48,536 bases of DNA from Terrilactibacillus laevilacticus (lineage in GTDB: Bacteria > Bacillota > Bacilli > Bacillales > Sporolactobacillaceae), in the NCBI RefSeq assembly GCF_006517395.1, contig NZ_VDCY01000019.1, forward strand, positions 1-48,536, in the 5' to 3' direction. The number at the start of each line of letters is the position of its first letter. The stretch's first letter is position 1. A program made the translations under genes and the position numbers. Shown here in pieces: positions 1-8,485 of the stretch. The notes below the pieces were generated by a model. It was not told where the DNA came from. It saw nothing but the letters and a program-made list of their open reading frames with translations, and did not search any database.

Positions 1-95
1 ACCTCATGGCTTAAGTATGGACATCAAAAGATAAGGCTAAAAGCGGATACCGTCTAAAGACGGTGGAGTTAGACCACGCATTTGGAAATTAAATT
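1..95 (+). mobile_element. Right end of an IS200/IS605-like (TnpB-type) element
   Basis: Positions 1-57 read as an open frame ending KYGHQKIRLKADTV and a stop, which looks like the extreme C-terminus of a TnpB-like protein. The following bases form a hairpin, ACCGTC/GACGGT at about 49-64, and the match to a second copy (45404-45487, opposite strand) stops at about 95. The similarity to the truncated oxidoreductase stops at the same place, so this is taken as the element end. The repeat and the junction are seen directly; the TnpB family name is inference from the general look of such ends. The rest of the element lies outside the window. Confidence 0.45.
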
Positions 96-332
96 TCGAA
101 TATCGATATTGAAACGATTTGACATACCTTCTACTGTCTGTAGCAGTAACTTCTCACGTGACTGAATACTTCCCCCAACGTAATAAGGCAAACCACAATT
201 AGCAAAAGAAATATGTTCTCCACGTTCCAACATAATTATTTCAACTTTTTCATCTAATCGGCGACATCGAGCAGCTGCTGTTGCTCCGCCTGCAACCCCA
301 CCCACGATGACTATCTTTTTATTCTTTTTCAT
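69..332 (-). pseudogene. Coenzyme A-disulfide reductase, N-terminal fragment truncated by a mobile element
   Basis: Only about the first 80 residues remain. They carry the FAD-binding Rossmann motif VIVGGVAGGATAAARCRR and the active-site region SFANCGLPYYVGG, whose cysteine is the redox cysteine of CoA-disulfide and polysulfide reductases of the pyridine nucleotide-disulfide oxidoreductase family. The intact enzyme is about 440 residues, or about 550 with a C-terminal rhodanese domain. Similarity ends near position 93, where the transposon end begins; the last seven codons come from the element. The ATG at 332 is preferred to the GTG at 341 because a GAGAGGA site sits 11 bases upstream of the ATG. 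A palindromic operator at 437-450 lies in the promoter region, which with the neighbouring cstR suggests a sulfane-sulfur detoxification role. The remainder may survive beyond the left edge. Confidence 0.8.
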
Positions 333-436
333 ACAAGACACGTCCTCTCATTTAGTTACTCATTTAATCTCAACATGAAGTTATATAAACTTGATGCTCT
401 ATCTTGATAAAAACACTCCATTGTAATACAATCAAT

Positions 437-450
437 TACCCCATGGGGTA
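437..450. promoter_or_regulatory. CstR/CsoR-type operator upstream of the CoA-disulfide reductase gene
   Basis: TACCCCATGGGGTA is a perfect 14-bp palindrome between cstR and the reductase gene. CsoR/CstR family repressors bind G-tract palindromes of the form TACCC-n-GGGTA. Two related sites lie upstream of cstR. The palindrome is seen; the regulator assignment rests on adjacency and family knowledge. Confidence 0.65.
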
Positions 451-461
451 TATAATATATT

Positions 462-491
462 AAAAAAAAGCCCGTGGTAAAATTATCGGCT
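462..491 (-). terminator. Intrinsic terminator of cstR
   Basis: On the minus strand AAAAGCC pairs with GGCTTTT across a short loop and is followed by a run of eight T. It overlaps the cstR stop codon, which implies that cstR and the reductase gene are transcribed separately. Confidence 0.6.
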
Positions 492-746
492 TTTCACTAA
501 AAGTTCAACAGCTTCCTTAACCAAGTCCCTATCGACGTATTTTTCCGTTTCTAACTGATCACGAAGACATTGTTCCAGATTTTCCGCTACAATAAGACCA
601 AGGGTGCGATCAATTGCTTTTCTTGATGCAGATAGCTGTGTGACAATTTCTCTACATTCTTTACCTTCTTCCATCATGCGTATGACCCCGCGAATTTGTC
701 CTTCAATCCGTTTTAATCTATTTTTTGTACCTTGCTTATATTCCAA
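483..746 (-). CDS. cstR: CsoR/CstR-family repressor, probably the persulfide sensor CstR
   Basis: An 87-residue all-helical repressor of the DUF156 (CsoR/RcnR/CstR) family: the N-terminal helix KNRLKRIEGQIRGVIRMMEE and the ASRKAID segment are typical. The ligand positions decide the type. Cys31 and Cys60 are present, but the histidine that copper-sensing CsoR has four residues before the second cysteine is Asn56. Two cysteines without that histidine is the pattern of CstR, which forms di- or trisulfide links between protomers on reaction with persulfides and releases its operators. The neighbouring CoA-disulfide reductase fits a sulfide/persulfide regulon. The start is TTG, chosen for the GGGGGAGG site just upstream. 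Operators at 811-830 and 849-866 suggest autoregulation. A formaldehyde or nickel sensor of the same family is less likely. Confidence 0.8.
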   Translation of the reverse strand: MEYKQGTKNRLKRIEGQIRGVIRMMEEGKECREIVTQLSASRKAIDRTLGLIVAENLEQCLRDQLETEKYVDRDLVKEAVELLVKSR

Positions 747-810
747 ACGTATCCTCCCCCTATTAATAAGAATCTTGCGCGCTTTTCAATACTTTTTTAC
801 ACAGATTTAT

Positions 811-830
811 ATATACCTATGCGGGTATAT
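811..830. promoter_or_regulatory. CstR-type operator upstream of cstR
   Basis: ATATACCTATGCGGGTATAT is an inverted repeat (ATATACC/GGGTATAT) matching the palindrome at 437-450 in its TACC/GGGTA core. It lies 65 bp upstream of cstR, where autoregulation would act. Confidence 0.6.
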
Positions 831-848
831 AATTATTATGTATTTAAT

Positions 849-866
849 ATATACCTCACAGGGTAT
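849..866. promoter_or_regulatory. Second CstR-type operator upstream of cstR
   Basis: ATATACCTCACAGGGTAT repeats the same ATACC-n5-GGGTAT arrangement about 38 bp from the previous site, close to four helical turns away. Two tandem sites suggest cooperative repression, or control of a transcript leaving in the plus direction; no intact gene follows on that side. Confidence 0.55.
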
Positions 867-1013
867 TAAAAGCAACCCTTTTGTTTGAAAAAATTTAATT
901 TCTTATTATTTTATCTTTTGACTAAAGGATATCTAAAAAAATATTACTCCTATAACAAACAAATCATCTTCTAATACGAATCACTTATTTCTCATTACTT
1001 GCCTTATATACAT

Positions 1014-1361
1014 TCAAACCAAATACCCAACCCAAGCACCTAATGTATTTAGAATAACATCATCAATATCCGAACATCGATTGGCCATAAATAATTGAAT
1101 ACATTCAATAGAAATGGATAATAGACAGCCCAATAAAACAATTCAAGGAATTTTTATGGGATATAATCGGATAGATAAAAAGAAACCAAATGGAACAAAT
1201 AATAAGATGCTGCCTAGATCATTCACAATAAGGTTAGAGTATGTTAAATCTTGCTTGAAAATGAGAAAAGGGTTTAGGTTTATAAATCCTTTATTAACAC
1301 CAATCCCTATTTCAGAATGCGGAAGAATTGTCATATAGAAAAATTCAATAATAAGTCTCAT
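1014..1361 (-). pseudogene. VanZ-like membrane protein, frameshifted
   Basis: One minus-strand frame from 1361 gives INLNPFLIFKQDLTYSNLIVNDLGSILLFVPFGFFL, the conserved first part of VanZ-family membrane proteins. After a frameshift near 1145 another frame continues SIECIQLFMANRCSDIDDVILNTLGAWVGYLV and stops, matching the family's conserved end (E-x2-Q...R-D-x-D-D-x2-N-x2-G). Both halves are in the right order, so this is one decayed gene. The start is also lost or shortened. VanZ-like proteins are small integral membrane proteins, some of which give low-level teicoplanin resistance. Confidence 0.7.
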
Positions 1362-1659
1362 GGATAGTTTAGATTAGATATTTAAAAACGAGGCTTGAAA
1401 ATAAAGTGAGAATTCAATCAGTACCGTTATATTGGGTGACAAACGGTGTGCCTGAATATTTGTAATTTTAAGAGTGTATTTTTTCCTGCAATCGTTTTCA
1501 TTGTTTTTATCATAGGGGCTACACTCCTTTTTCATTTTTTAAAATTCACTGAATTGCCTTGCAGTGGTATGTATTTGTTGTTATGGTAGTTACTAACCGA
1601 GCACAAAGATAGCTATTTTGGCAACAAAAACAAGCTAAATAGAAAAAGGGAGAGATTTG

Positions 1660-3135
1660 GTGCAGATAGAAATATTTATTTCTTTGGGAGTATATCTCGT
1701 CGGTATGCTGCTTATTGGTTATTATTCTTACAGAAAAACATCCGATTTGAATGACTATATGCTGGGAGGACGTGGACTTGGTCCCGCTGTCACTGCATTA
1801 TCCGCAGGCGCATCTGATATGAGTGGTTGGATGTTGATGGGCTTGCCAGGTGCGATGTATGCAACAGGTATCTCAAGTTTATGGCTTTCAATAGGGTTAA
1901 TGATAGGTGCTTATTTAAACTACCTAATACTTGCCCCTCGTCTTCGTACTTACACAGAAGTAGCGAACGATTCTCTAACAATTCCTGATTTTCTCGAAAA
2001 TCGTTTTCACGATCATTCGAAAATTCTCCGATCCGTTTCAGCACTCGTTATTTTAGTCTTTTTTACGATTTACACATCATCAGGTTTCGTCGCTGGTGGC
2101 CGATTGTTTGAAAGTTCATTCCATTCGGATTATAAAGTAGGTCTATTTATGACAGCAGGAGTTGTTGTGGCCTATACTTTATTTGGCGGATTTTTAGCCG
2201 TAAGTATGACGGATTTTGTTCAAGGTGCGATCATGTTCGTCGCTCTTGTTCTCGTTCCAATCGTTGCCTTTACCGATGTAGGTGGCGTTCAGAATAGCTT
2301 TCATGAAATTAAAAACGTAGATCCTTCTTTGCTTAACTTCTTTAAAGGAACCTCCTTTTTAGGAATTATATCCTTACTAGCATGGGGATTAGGTTACTTT
2401 GGTCAGCCGCATATCATTGTCCGCTTTATGGCTATAGGAAATTTAAAACAATTAAAAACAGCCCGCCGAATTGGTATGGGCTGGATGGGAATTTCAATAC
2501 TTGGAGCTATGCTCACTGGTCTTGTAGGCGTAGCATACTATGCATCTCATGGCCAAACATTAAAAGATCCCGAAACAATTTTTATCGTCTTCTCTAATAT
2601 CTTGTTTCACCCATATATTACAGGATTTTTATTAGCCGCTATTTTAGCAGCGATTATGAGTACAATTTCTTCTCAATTACTTGTTACATCAAGTTCTTTA
2701 ACAGAAGATTTTTATAAAACATTCTTCCGCCGCAATGCAAGTGATAAAGAGCTTGTTATTGTAGGAAGACTTGCCGTATTAATTGTCGCCGTGGTTGGTG
2801 TCTGCCTTTCATTATATCCAAATGACACCATCTTAGGTCTTGTTGGTTATGCTTGGGCAGGGTTCGGTTCCGCCTTTGGTCCGGTTATTCTCTTAAGTTT
2901 ACACTGGAAACGTATGACAAGATATGGCGCATTAGCCGGAATGATTGTTGGAGCCGTGACTGTACTTATCTGGGCAAACATTCCAACTTTACAAAAGTTT
3001 CTTTATGAAATGATTCCTGGGTTCTTCTTAAGCTTGATTGCTGTCGTAGTAGTTAGCTTATTAACGAAAAAACCATCTAGCGAAATAGAAAATCATTATG
3101 ATCAAATGGAAGACGAATTGAGAAAAGGTGCTTAA
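1660..3135 (+). CDS. putP: Sodium/proline symporter (SSS family)
   Basis: A 491-residue polytopic membrane protein of the sodium:solute symporter family, the usual length of PutP/OpuE. The signature GGRGLGPAVTALSAGASDMS, followed by GWMLMGLPGA near residue 50, is the proline- and Na+-binding region, and GQPHIIVRFMAIGN near residue 255 is also typical. It imports L-proline with Na+, either as a nutrient (PutP) or for osmoprotection (OpuE); the sequence alone does not separate these. I prefer the GTG at 1660, which has GGGAGAG five bases upstream, to the TTG at 1657. A weak promoter (TTGCAG at 1559, 17-bp spacer, TATGGT at 1582) precedes it. It stands alone and is followed by a hairpin (3192-3215) and a REP-like element. 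Confidence 0.9.
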   Translation: MQIEIFISLGVYLVGMLLIGYYSYRKTSDLNDYMLGGRGLGPAVTALSAGASDMSGWMLMGLPGAMYATGISSLWLSIGLMIGAYLNYLILAPRLRTYTEVANDSLTIPDFLENRFHDHSKILRSVSALVILVFFTIYTSSGFVAGGRLFESSFHSDYKVGLFMTAGVVVAYTLFGGFLAVSMTDFVQGAIMFVALVLVPIVAFTDVGGVQNSFHEIKNVDPSLLNFFKGTSFLGIISLLAWGLGYFGQPHIIVRFMAIGNLKQLKTARRIGMGWMGISILGAMLTGLVGVAYYASHGQTLKDPETIFIVFSNILFHPYITGFLLAAILAAIMSTISSQLLVTSSSLTEDFYKTFFRRNASDKELVIVGRLAVLIVAVVGVCLSLYPNDTILGLVGYAWAGFGSAFGPVILLSLHWKRMTRYGALAGMIVGAVTVLIWANIPTLQKFLYEMIPGFFLSLIAVVVVSLLTKKPSSEIENHYDQMEDELRKGA

Positions 3136-3148
3136 TAGGAGACATAAC

Positions 3149-3286
3149 TCGACAAATTTCGGGTAGTGACAGTAGATTGCACCCAAACCTGGCCCCACGG
3201 GAAATGACGTGGGGCTTAACGTTTGATTATGTGTCCACCCGACAAAAACAAAAGGAGGTAAATGTCTTTTTGCGGTGCCTGTCACC
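3149..3286. repeat. REP-like element, full form (left arm, hairpin, right arm)
   Basis: A left arm resembling CGACAAATTTCGGGTAGTGAC starts at 3149, and the right arm TGTCTTTTTGCGGTGCCTGT ends with CACC at 3286. Between them lie the stem GCCCCACG/CGTGGGGC (3192-3215) and a GTGTCCACC segment. The arms contain inverted GGTGACAG/CTGTCACC cores. This is one of about twenty related copies in the window. Confidence 0.75.
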
Positions 3287-3344
3287 TTCAATGCGATCCG
3301 CCATCTGCATGTGGATCCTGTACGGGATGGGAATCATTGATTAT

Positions 3345-4991
3345 TCAGATGGGTCTCATCATATCGTGATCTTCATGTTCAAGAAAATGACAATGCCAAA
3401 CATAGTTACCGACATGATCTTTAAAATGCATGATAATTTTTGTGATTTTTCCGTTCTCGACTTTTACAGTATCCTTCCATCCTTTTTCGTAATCATACGG
3501 TTCCTCCAGTGGCCCTGTAAATTCAATCGTGCCTTCGGTTTCATAAAGTTCAACATTGAATGGCCTGCGGTATAAAACTTTAAATTGAACTAAGTGAACA
3601 TGAATCGGGTGTGGCCCACCTGTTAAATTAATTAAATTCCAAACTTCAATACTGTCAAAAGCGGGTTTTTCAGTCGTTGGATCGCCCCACATATGGTTAT
3701 TTAGCATTAGCATTGGTCTACCATAGCTATCTGTACTTGCACTCAAAGTTAAATCTCGTACTGTATGCGCCATATGTTCATCCAGCATCTCTGGTGGATA
3801 TAATTCTTGTGGAATTTCACTTGTATCTTCACCATGTAACGGAAGGTCTACACTAAATTGCAACACGACGCTTGTATGTTCATCTGTATTTGTTCCGGAA
3901 TTTGTAAGTGTGATTGTTTCATCTTTCAACGCCGAAAAATCAATAATGATGTCTGCCCTTTCTGCTGGCTGTATTTCAATTGAAGTTAACCGAGTAGGTG
4001 TCGTAACAAATCCGCCGTCTGTTCCAATTTGAGTAAACACTTGATCATTAGAAAGACCTAATACATAATCTCTTCTATTTGAAGCATTTAGCACACGGAA
4101 CCGATACTTTCTAGGTTCTACCCTTAACTTGGGCCATACTTTCCCATTTACAACTATGGTGTTACCAAAGAAGGCTGGCACAATGGAAGGCGAGACCGGT
4201 ACGGGAAACGGTGGCTTATCAGGATAAAAAAGCGACCCATCCTCGTTAAATGATTTATCCTGCAGCATCAAAGGGATCTCATACTTTCCGCTTGGTAAGT
4301 TAAGCCGTTCTTCAAGTGCATCACGAAGTAAGTAAAATCCAGCAAGCCCTGCATAGACATTTAACCTTGTAACACCCATGGCGTGATCATGATACCATAA
4401 CGTTGTTCCTGGCTGGTGATTCGTATATTCATATATTTTTCTTTTGAATTTTGGACCTGTCATCTTATAATCCCTGGTATACCAGGCCTCTGGATGGCCG
4501 TCACTTCTCCAATCTACATTCGCACCATGAAGATGAACAACGCTTCTAACGTCTGGTGTATCAATGGATCCATGAATCGTATGATCAATAGGAAATAAGT
4601 GTTTAGAAGGTAAGTTGTTTATCCACTTGACACGCGTTGTTTCGTCTTTAGTCGCTTCAATGGTTGGCCCAGGTACCCTGCCGTTATATCCCCAAACAGG
4701 TGTGAGTGGAAACTGCTTGTGAAATCGGTGTTTGGCTTCTTTCATATAAATTTCATAATATGGAGATTGAGCCTGTGACTCATCATCATCAAGACGAGGT
4801 GTCTCATTGATAAACTGCCGCAGATGCATACTTCTGTTTTCATAAGTATCAAATTGCTTCCTCGGCTTAACAACAGGAGGTTTTTTAATTTCATCAACAA
4901 ATTTTGGAATGGAAGCTGGATCAGCAGGATTGACTTTAACTAAAGGGATTTTTTCGATCGTTTTATTGCTAGCATTAATATTATTATCCAA
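3345..4991 (-). CDS. cotA: CotA-like multicopper oxidase (spore-coat laccase/bilirubin oxidase)
   Basis: A 548-residue three-cupredoxin oxidase. All four copper motifs are present: HLHG at 153-156, WYHDHAMG at 199-206, HPIHVH near 460, and HCHFLEHEDHDMM at 533-545, whose Met544 is the T1 axial ligand. Such enzymes oxidise phenolics, bilirubin or ABTS and reduce O2 to water; in Bacillus, CotA is an outer spore-coat protein that makes brown pigment and gives UV resistance. It has no signal peptide, as expected for CotA. It is longer than B. subtilis CotA (513) mainly through a lysine/proline-rich N-terminal stretch. The start is TTG, with AAAGGAG about 11 bases upstream. It is monocistronic, and its 3' end converges on the REP-like element. 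Confidence 0.9.
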   Translation of the reverse strand: MDNNINASNKTIEKIPLVKVNPADPASIPKFVDEIKKPPVVKPRKQFDTYENRSMHLRQFINETPRLDDDESQAQSPYYEIYMKEAKHRFHKQFPLTPVWGYNGRVPGPTIEATKDETTRVKWINNLPSKHLFPIDHTIHGSIDTPDVRSVVHLHGANVDWRSDGHPEAWYTRDYKMTGPKFKRKIYEYTNHQPGTTLWYHDHAMGVTRLNVYAGLAGFYLLRDALEERLNLPSGKYEIPLMLQDKSFNEDGSLFYPDKPPFPVPVSPSIVPAFFGNTIVVNGKVWPKLRVEPRKYRFRVLNASNRRDYVLGLSNDQVFTQIGTDGGFVTTPTRLTSIEIQPAERADIIIDFSALKDETITLTNSGTNTDEHTSVVLQFSVDLPLHGEDTSEIPQELYPPEMLDEHMAHTVRDLTLSASTDSYGRPMLMLNNHMWGDPTTEKPAFDSIEVWNLINLTGGPHPIHVHLVQFKVLYRRPFNVELYETEGTIEFTGPLEEPYDYEKGWKDTVKVENGKITKIIMHFKDHVGNYVWHCHFLEHEDHDMMRPI

Positions 4992-5160
4992 TATTTTAAA
5001 ACTCCTTTGAAATGTTATGGATACCCATTATCAAGCCCATTATATGTTGATATTCATGAGTTGGAACTTGGATTTTTAAAAATTTCCGAATGGTACATCG
5101 CAGACTGTAGGCGTTTTAATATAAAATATTAGAAGTTCTCCCTATCTCCTCGTCTATTAT

Positions 5161-5241
5161 TTCGAGCGGTGACAGCCACAAAAAAATTGTCCTTCCAACA
5201 TGCACAAATCTAGTTATCTGTCTTTTTACGGTGCCTGACAC
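5161..5241. repeat. REP-like element
   Basis: Left arm TTCGAGCGGTGACAGCCAC at 5161 and right arm TCTTTTTACGGTGCCTGACA ending near 5241, with a TGTCCTTCCAACATG segment between them as in other copies. It ends about 40 bp before the next gene's apparent start. Confidence 0.7.
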
Positions 5242-5279
5242 TGCAATCATTATTTTGGGGACGTTTTACAGGCATTGTA

Positions 5280-5582
5280 ATGATTGTTTTTGGTTCTATT
5301 GCAGCTTTAGGCGGCTTGTTTGCCTTTATTATTGGTGCCATACCAGGAATTATTCAAGTCATCTTAGGGGTTTATCTGTTTAAAACAGGAACAGAAGCCA
5401 AGTTTGCAATAGAAGATAACGAAGCTAGCGACAAATCATTGCATCGCCTATTGGATAATTATTCCAAATATTTATTAATTCAAGGTATTTTCACGATGAT
5501 TGTTTTTGCTTTCATTGCGCTTATGATTATCTTAAGCCTTGTATTAGGAAGTTACTTTTTTAGCGAATTCCATTTTACTTAA
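5280..5582 (+). CDS. DUF5362-like small membrane protein, possibly 5'-truncated
   Basis: The open frame gives 100 residues with three hydrophobic segments: about 3-20 (SIAALGGLFAFIIGAIPG), 21-36 and 66-95. The arrangement (two short helices, a polar DNEASDKSLHRLLDNYSKYL stretch, a long helix) resembles the DUF5362 family, whose function is unknown. No convincing ribosome binding site precedes the ATG. Family members usually begin with another transmembrane stretch, and a REP-like element ends about 40 bp upstream, so the original start may have been removed. It is followed at once by a strong terminator, which shows that the 3' end is intact. Confidence 0.55.
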   Translation: MIVFGSIAALGGLFAFIIGAIPGIIQVILGVYLFKTGTEAKFAIEDNEASDKSLHRLLDNYSKYLLIQGIFTMIVFAFIALMIILSLVLGSYFFSEFHFT

Positions 5583-5627
5583 AAAAGAGCACCATCCTCA
5601 CAAATTGAGGCATGGTGCTCTTTTTTC
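5583..5627 (+). terminator. Intrinsic terminator
   Basis: AAAAGAGCACCAT pairs with ATGGTGCTCTTTT and is followed by T-rich sequence; the flanking A-run and T-run make it usable from both strands. A decayed second copy (CACCACCCTCA...GAGGCATGGTG) occurs at 5757-5790, next to a REP arm. Confidence 0.85.
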
Positions 5628-5724
5628 GGTTTCATTTATCCTAGAGTTTTTTCAATAAAATTTGGGTAACGGACACCCCTGTGAGAATAGAAAAGTCCAC
5701 TCAGAGTGGACTTTATCTGTCTAT

Positions 5725-5828
5725 GTGTCTTTTTCCGGTACCTGACACCATTAAAAAAACACCACCCTCACAACGAGGCATGGTGCTCATTCTTCAATAT
5801 TCGACAAAATTCGGGTGGTGACAGGCAC
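5725..5828. repeat. REP-like element with duplicated terminator
   Basis: Right arm TGTCTTTTTCCGGTACCTGA ending at 5750, decayed terminator copy 5757-5790, then left arm TCGACAAAATTCGGGTGGTG starting at 5801 and running into ACAGGCAC. A small hairpin, GTCCACTCAGAGTGGAC (5696-5712), precedes it, in the place of the inner hairpin of other copies. Confidence 0.7.
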
Positions 5829-5862
5829 AGCCAAAATGGATCGCAACCCACTGGCACCCCCA

Positions 5863-6597
5863 CTACCGAATCCGACTCAAAAATTGTTTTGTTCGCTCTT
5901 GTTCAGGATGATTAAACAATAGCGAAGGTTGGCCTTTTTCGATGATGGCGCCTTGATCCATAAAGATGACTTCATCTGCGACTTCTTCAGCAAATTTTAA
6001 TTCATGTGTCACGATGATCATGGTCCATCCTTCGTTGGCTAAGGATTTCATAACTTTTAATACCTCACCAACCAGTTCTGGATCTAATGCTGAAGTTGGT
6101 TCATCAAATAGAATTAGTTCCGGTTCGATAGCAAGGGCTCTTGCAATTCCCACTCGCTGTTGTTGTCCACCTGATAATTGGTGAGGATATTTATGAATAT
6201 GTTCACTTAATCCGACTTTTTCTAATAATTCTTTTGCTTTTTGAATGGCTTCTTGTTTACCTTTTTTTTGAACTTGAACGGGACCTTCAATCACATTTTC
6301 TAAAACGGTCCGGTGCGGAAATAAATTATAGCCTTGAAAAACCATGGCTGATTTTTGACGGATTTGTTTCACGGCTTTTTTTGATAATTTTTTTCCAAAT
6401 GCAACATGAGCGTCTCCAATTTTAAGCGATCCATCATCTGGTATTTCTAATAGATTTAAGCTCCGAAGCACCGTCGTTTTGCCTGATCCAGAAGGTCCGA
6501 TGATCACAAGAACTTTTCCTTTATCTAATGAAAAATGAACCCCTTTAAGAACATGATGGTCTCCAAAGGATTTATGCAAATCTTGGACTGATAACAT
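5863..6597 (-). CDS. tcyC: Cystine/polar amino-acid ABC transporter, ATP-binding subunit
   Basis: 244 residues from the ATG at 6597; a longer frame to 6690 overlaps the permease gene and lacks a ribosome binding site, whereas GAAAGGGG precedes 6597. Walker A is GPSGSGKTT near residue 35, the Q-loop is [10 protein letters not shown], the signature is LSGGQQQR, Walker B is [12 protein letters not shown], and the switch histidine is in VTHELKFA. This is the GlnQ/HisP/TcyC type of ATPase, which works as a dimer under two permease subunits at the inner membrane. It is the last gene of a three-gene operon with permease and binding protein; the cystine assignment comes from the binding protein. Confidence 0.85.
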   Translation of the reverse strand: MLSVQDLHKSFGDHHVLKGVHFSLDKGKVLVIIGPSGSGKTTVLRSLNLLEIPDDGSLKIGDAHVAFGKKLSKKAVKQIRQKSAMVFQGYNLFPHRTVLENVIEGPVQVQKKGKQEAIQKAKELLEKVGLSEHIHKYPHQLSGGQQQRVGIARALAIEPELILFDEPTSALDPELVGEVLKVMKSLANEGWTMIIVTHELKFAEEVADEVIFMDQGAIIEKGQPSLLFNHPEQERTKQFLSRIR

Positions 6598-6614
6598 TCT
6601 AAAGGCCCCTTTCT

Positions 6615-7295
6615 CTATTTGGCAACATAACGGTCTAAGCGCTCTTCGATAATATTTTGAATGATGGATAGGATAAAGCAAAAAATCCAATAAATAAAGG
6701 CTGCCTCGCAGTATAATAATAAAAAGTTATAACTTGTTGCAGTAATTTCCTGCGCCCGTCTAAATAACTCGGTCACTGTAATCGTGGATGCAAGTGACGT
6801 ATCTTTGACTAAGCTGATAAATGTATTTGACAGAGGCGGGATCGATACACGCATCGCTTGCGGGATGATCACGCGTCTTAAGGTTTGAAAATACCCCATA
6901 CCGATCGTATATCCGGCTTCCCATTGCCCCTTTGGTACAGATAATATTGACGCCCGTATAACTTCTGCCGCATAGCCTCCAACATTTAATGATAAGGCAA
7001 TAATAGCGCCATAAATCGGTGAGATATTAATTCCCAAATCAGGCAATCCAAAGTAGACAATCGATAACTGTACAAGTAACGGTGTCCCTCTAATAATTGA
7101 AATATAGATTCTAGCTATCCATTGAAGTAACTTAATTGACGATAGACGGCACATCGCCATCACAAAGGCAATCACAAGACCGATAATAAAAGAAGCTATG
7201 GCTAGTGGAAGTGTGTATTTCAAACCTCCCATTAAAATCGGCATGAAAGATTTTGCAGCTAAGTCCCAATCAATGGTGATATTCCCTATAAACAT
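6615..7295 (-). CDS. tcyB: Cystine/polar amino-acid ABC transporter, permease subunit
   Basis: 226 residues with about five transmembrane helices and the EAA loop ([24 protein letters not shown], near 112-135) that docks on the ATPase. It belongs to the HisM/GlnP permease family and is of normal length. It lies 17 bp upstream of the ATPase start and 9 bp downstream of the binding-protein stop, so the three genes form one operon. Its substrate follows that of the adjacent TcyA-like lipoprotein. Confidence 0.85.
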   Translation of the reverse strand: MFIGNITIDWDLAAKSFMPILMGGLKYTLPLAIASFIIGLVIAFVMAMCRLSSIKLLQWIARIYISIIRGTPLLVQLSIVYFGLPDLGINISPIYGAIIALSLNVGGYAAEVIRASILSVPKGQWEAGYTIGMGYFQTLRRVIIPQAMRVSIPPLSNTFISLVKDTSLASTITVTELFRRAQEITATSYNFLLLYCEAAFIYWIFCFILSIIQNIIEERLDRYVAK

Positions 7296-7304
7296 CGAAA
7301 CAAC

Positions 7305-8099
7305 TTATTCAGAGATATCTTTGTTAAAATATTTTTTTGAAATTTTAGCTAAAGTGCCATCTTCTTTTAATTCTTTCAATGCTTGACTAAGGTGTTTATC
7401 TAAGCCAGATCCTTTTCTAACAGGATAGGCTATTTTTGCGGCATTGGATTCAATGACAGCAGCGACTTTAAGATCTTTACTTTTGGTTGTTTTTAGATAA
7501 TCAAGTACAGCACCTTGATCGTTGACCGTCGCATCAACTCGTTTTTGTTGAACTAATTTTATTGCTTTTGAAAAATCGTCCTGTCCCACAATTTGTGCGC
7601 CTGCTTTTCTCGTCATTTCACCATAGTTACTCGTTAAACCTTGAGCCACTTTAACCCCTTTTAGATCATCCAGTGACTTAATTTTCGTGTTGTTTGTACG
7701 AGTGACAATAACGGACTTGCTTGTACCATATGGTGTTGAAAAGTCATATTTTTTCTCACGATCAGGATTGATCCCTACTTCATTGGCCATTGTATCAAAT
7801 CGTTTACTATTAAGCCCTGCAAATTGGGAATCCCATGCTGTTTCTTTAAATTGAACTTTTACACCTAATTTTTTCGCCACAGCTCGTGTGACATCAACAT
7901 CATATCCGATGAGCTTATTTGTTTCAGGATCGTGATAGGAATAAGGCGCGTACGTCCCTTCCGTTGCCACAACCATCGTGCCTTTATCTTTTATTTGATC
8001 AAACAGATCCTTCTTTGATCCATTTGAAGAAGATTGACCACATCCAGACAAAGCTATGACAAGCATAACTGATATAATTGCTATTGCTAACTTCTTCAC
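7305..8099 (-). CDS. tcyA: Cystine-binding lipoprotein of an ABC transporter (TcyA-like)
   Basis: 264 residues. The N-terminus has a lipoprotein signal peptide with lipobox ALSGC, so Cys20 is the predicted lipidation site. It continues as a family-3 solute-binding protein (VVATEGTYAPYSYHD, LIGYDVDVTRAVAKKLG, ETAWDSQFAGLNSKRFD). From memory these segments match Bacillus TcyA, the L-cystine-binding protein, better than glutamine- or arginine-binding members. It captures substrate outside the membrane for TcyB/TcyC. A clear promoter lies at 8145-8173, with a palindrome at its 3' edge. The specificity is inferred; a relative such as YxeM is possible. Confidence 0.8.
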   Translation of the reverse strand: MKKLAIAIISVMLVIALSGCGQSSSNGSKKDLFDQIKDKGTMVVATEGTYAPYSYHDPETNKLIGYDVDVTRAVAKKLGVKVQFKETAWDSQFAGLNSKRFDTMANEVGINPDREKKYDFSTPYGTSKSVIVTRTNNTKIKSLDDLKGVKVAQGLTSNYGEMTRKAGAQIVGQDDFSKAIKLVQQKRVDATVNDQGAVLDYLKTTKSKDLKVAAVIESNAAKIAYPVRKGSGLDKHLSQALKELKEDGTLAKISKKYFNKDISE

Positions 8100-8127
8100 T
8101 ATAAAACCTCCAAGAAACGTATTCTTA

Positions 8128-8173
8128 CCTATTTAGTAGGGTTTAATTTACTCTATATATTTCATTATGTCAA
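8128..8173 (-). promoter_or_regulatory. Promoter and candidate operator of the cystine transporter operon
   Basis: On the minus strand TTGACA (8168-8173) and TAAATT (8145-8150) are separated by 17 bp. Immediately downstream CCTACTAAATAGG (8128-8140) is an inverted repeat (CCTA/TAGG) at the expected transcription start, a typical repressor position. CymR is the usual sulfur regulator of such operons in Bacillus; naming it here is inference. Confidence 0.55.
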
Positions 8174-8359
8174 CCAAATCAATCGTATTTAGAATGTTAA
8201 AATTAGTGGTTAGATTCCAATCATTCCTGTTTCATACCTTTTATGAGAAAAATTAGAGTCTATGGGAGTCTACCCTAAAAAGCAACCCCCAAAACCCTAT
8301 CAACTTTTTTTCTCAATGTAAAGTTAATTGCAAACCTTACTTAAGAGAATCGGATCAAA

Positions 8360-8485
8360 TTAATCCTTTCTATCCCCTAATTCCCGACTAACTTTTGAAA
8401 TCGTCATTCGCTCTTTACCGTTACCTGGTTGTACAGCATCTTTTCCTTTAATTATGTTCCGTTTTGACTTTGATCCTTTACTCAT
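8360..8485 (-). CDS. Small basic hydrophilic protein, 41 residues
   Basis: Translation starts MSKGSKSKRNIIKGKDAVQP and ends SRELGDRKD. The ATG is preceded by AAAGGAGTGAGG with good spacing, which is the main reason to call it a gene. It has no hydrophobic segment and is rich in Lys, Ser, Gly and Arg, as many minor spore or stress proteins of bacilli are, but I do not recognise the family. It lies between the cystine operon and the kinase gene, all on the minus strand, with a strong terminator upstream. Confidence 0.6.
   Translation of the reverse strand: MSKGSKSKRNIIKGKDAVQPGNGKERMTISKVSRELGDRKD

Noticed and set aside
3177-3575. 132-residue plus-strand frame
   Set aside because: It starts within the REP-like element and continues antisense to the CotA gene.
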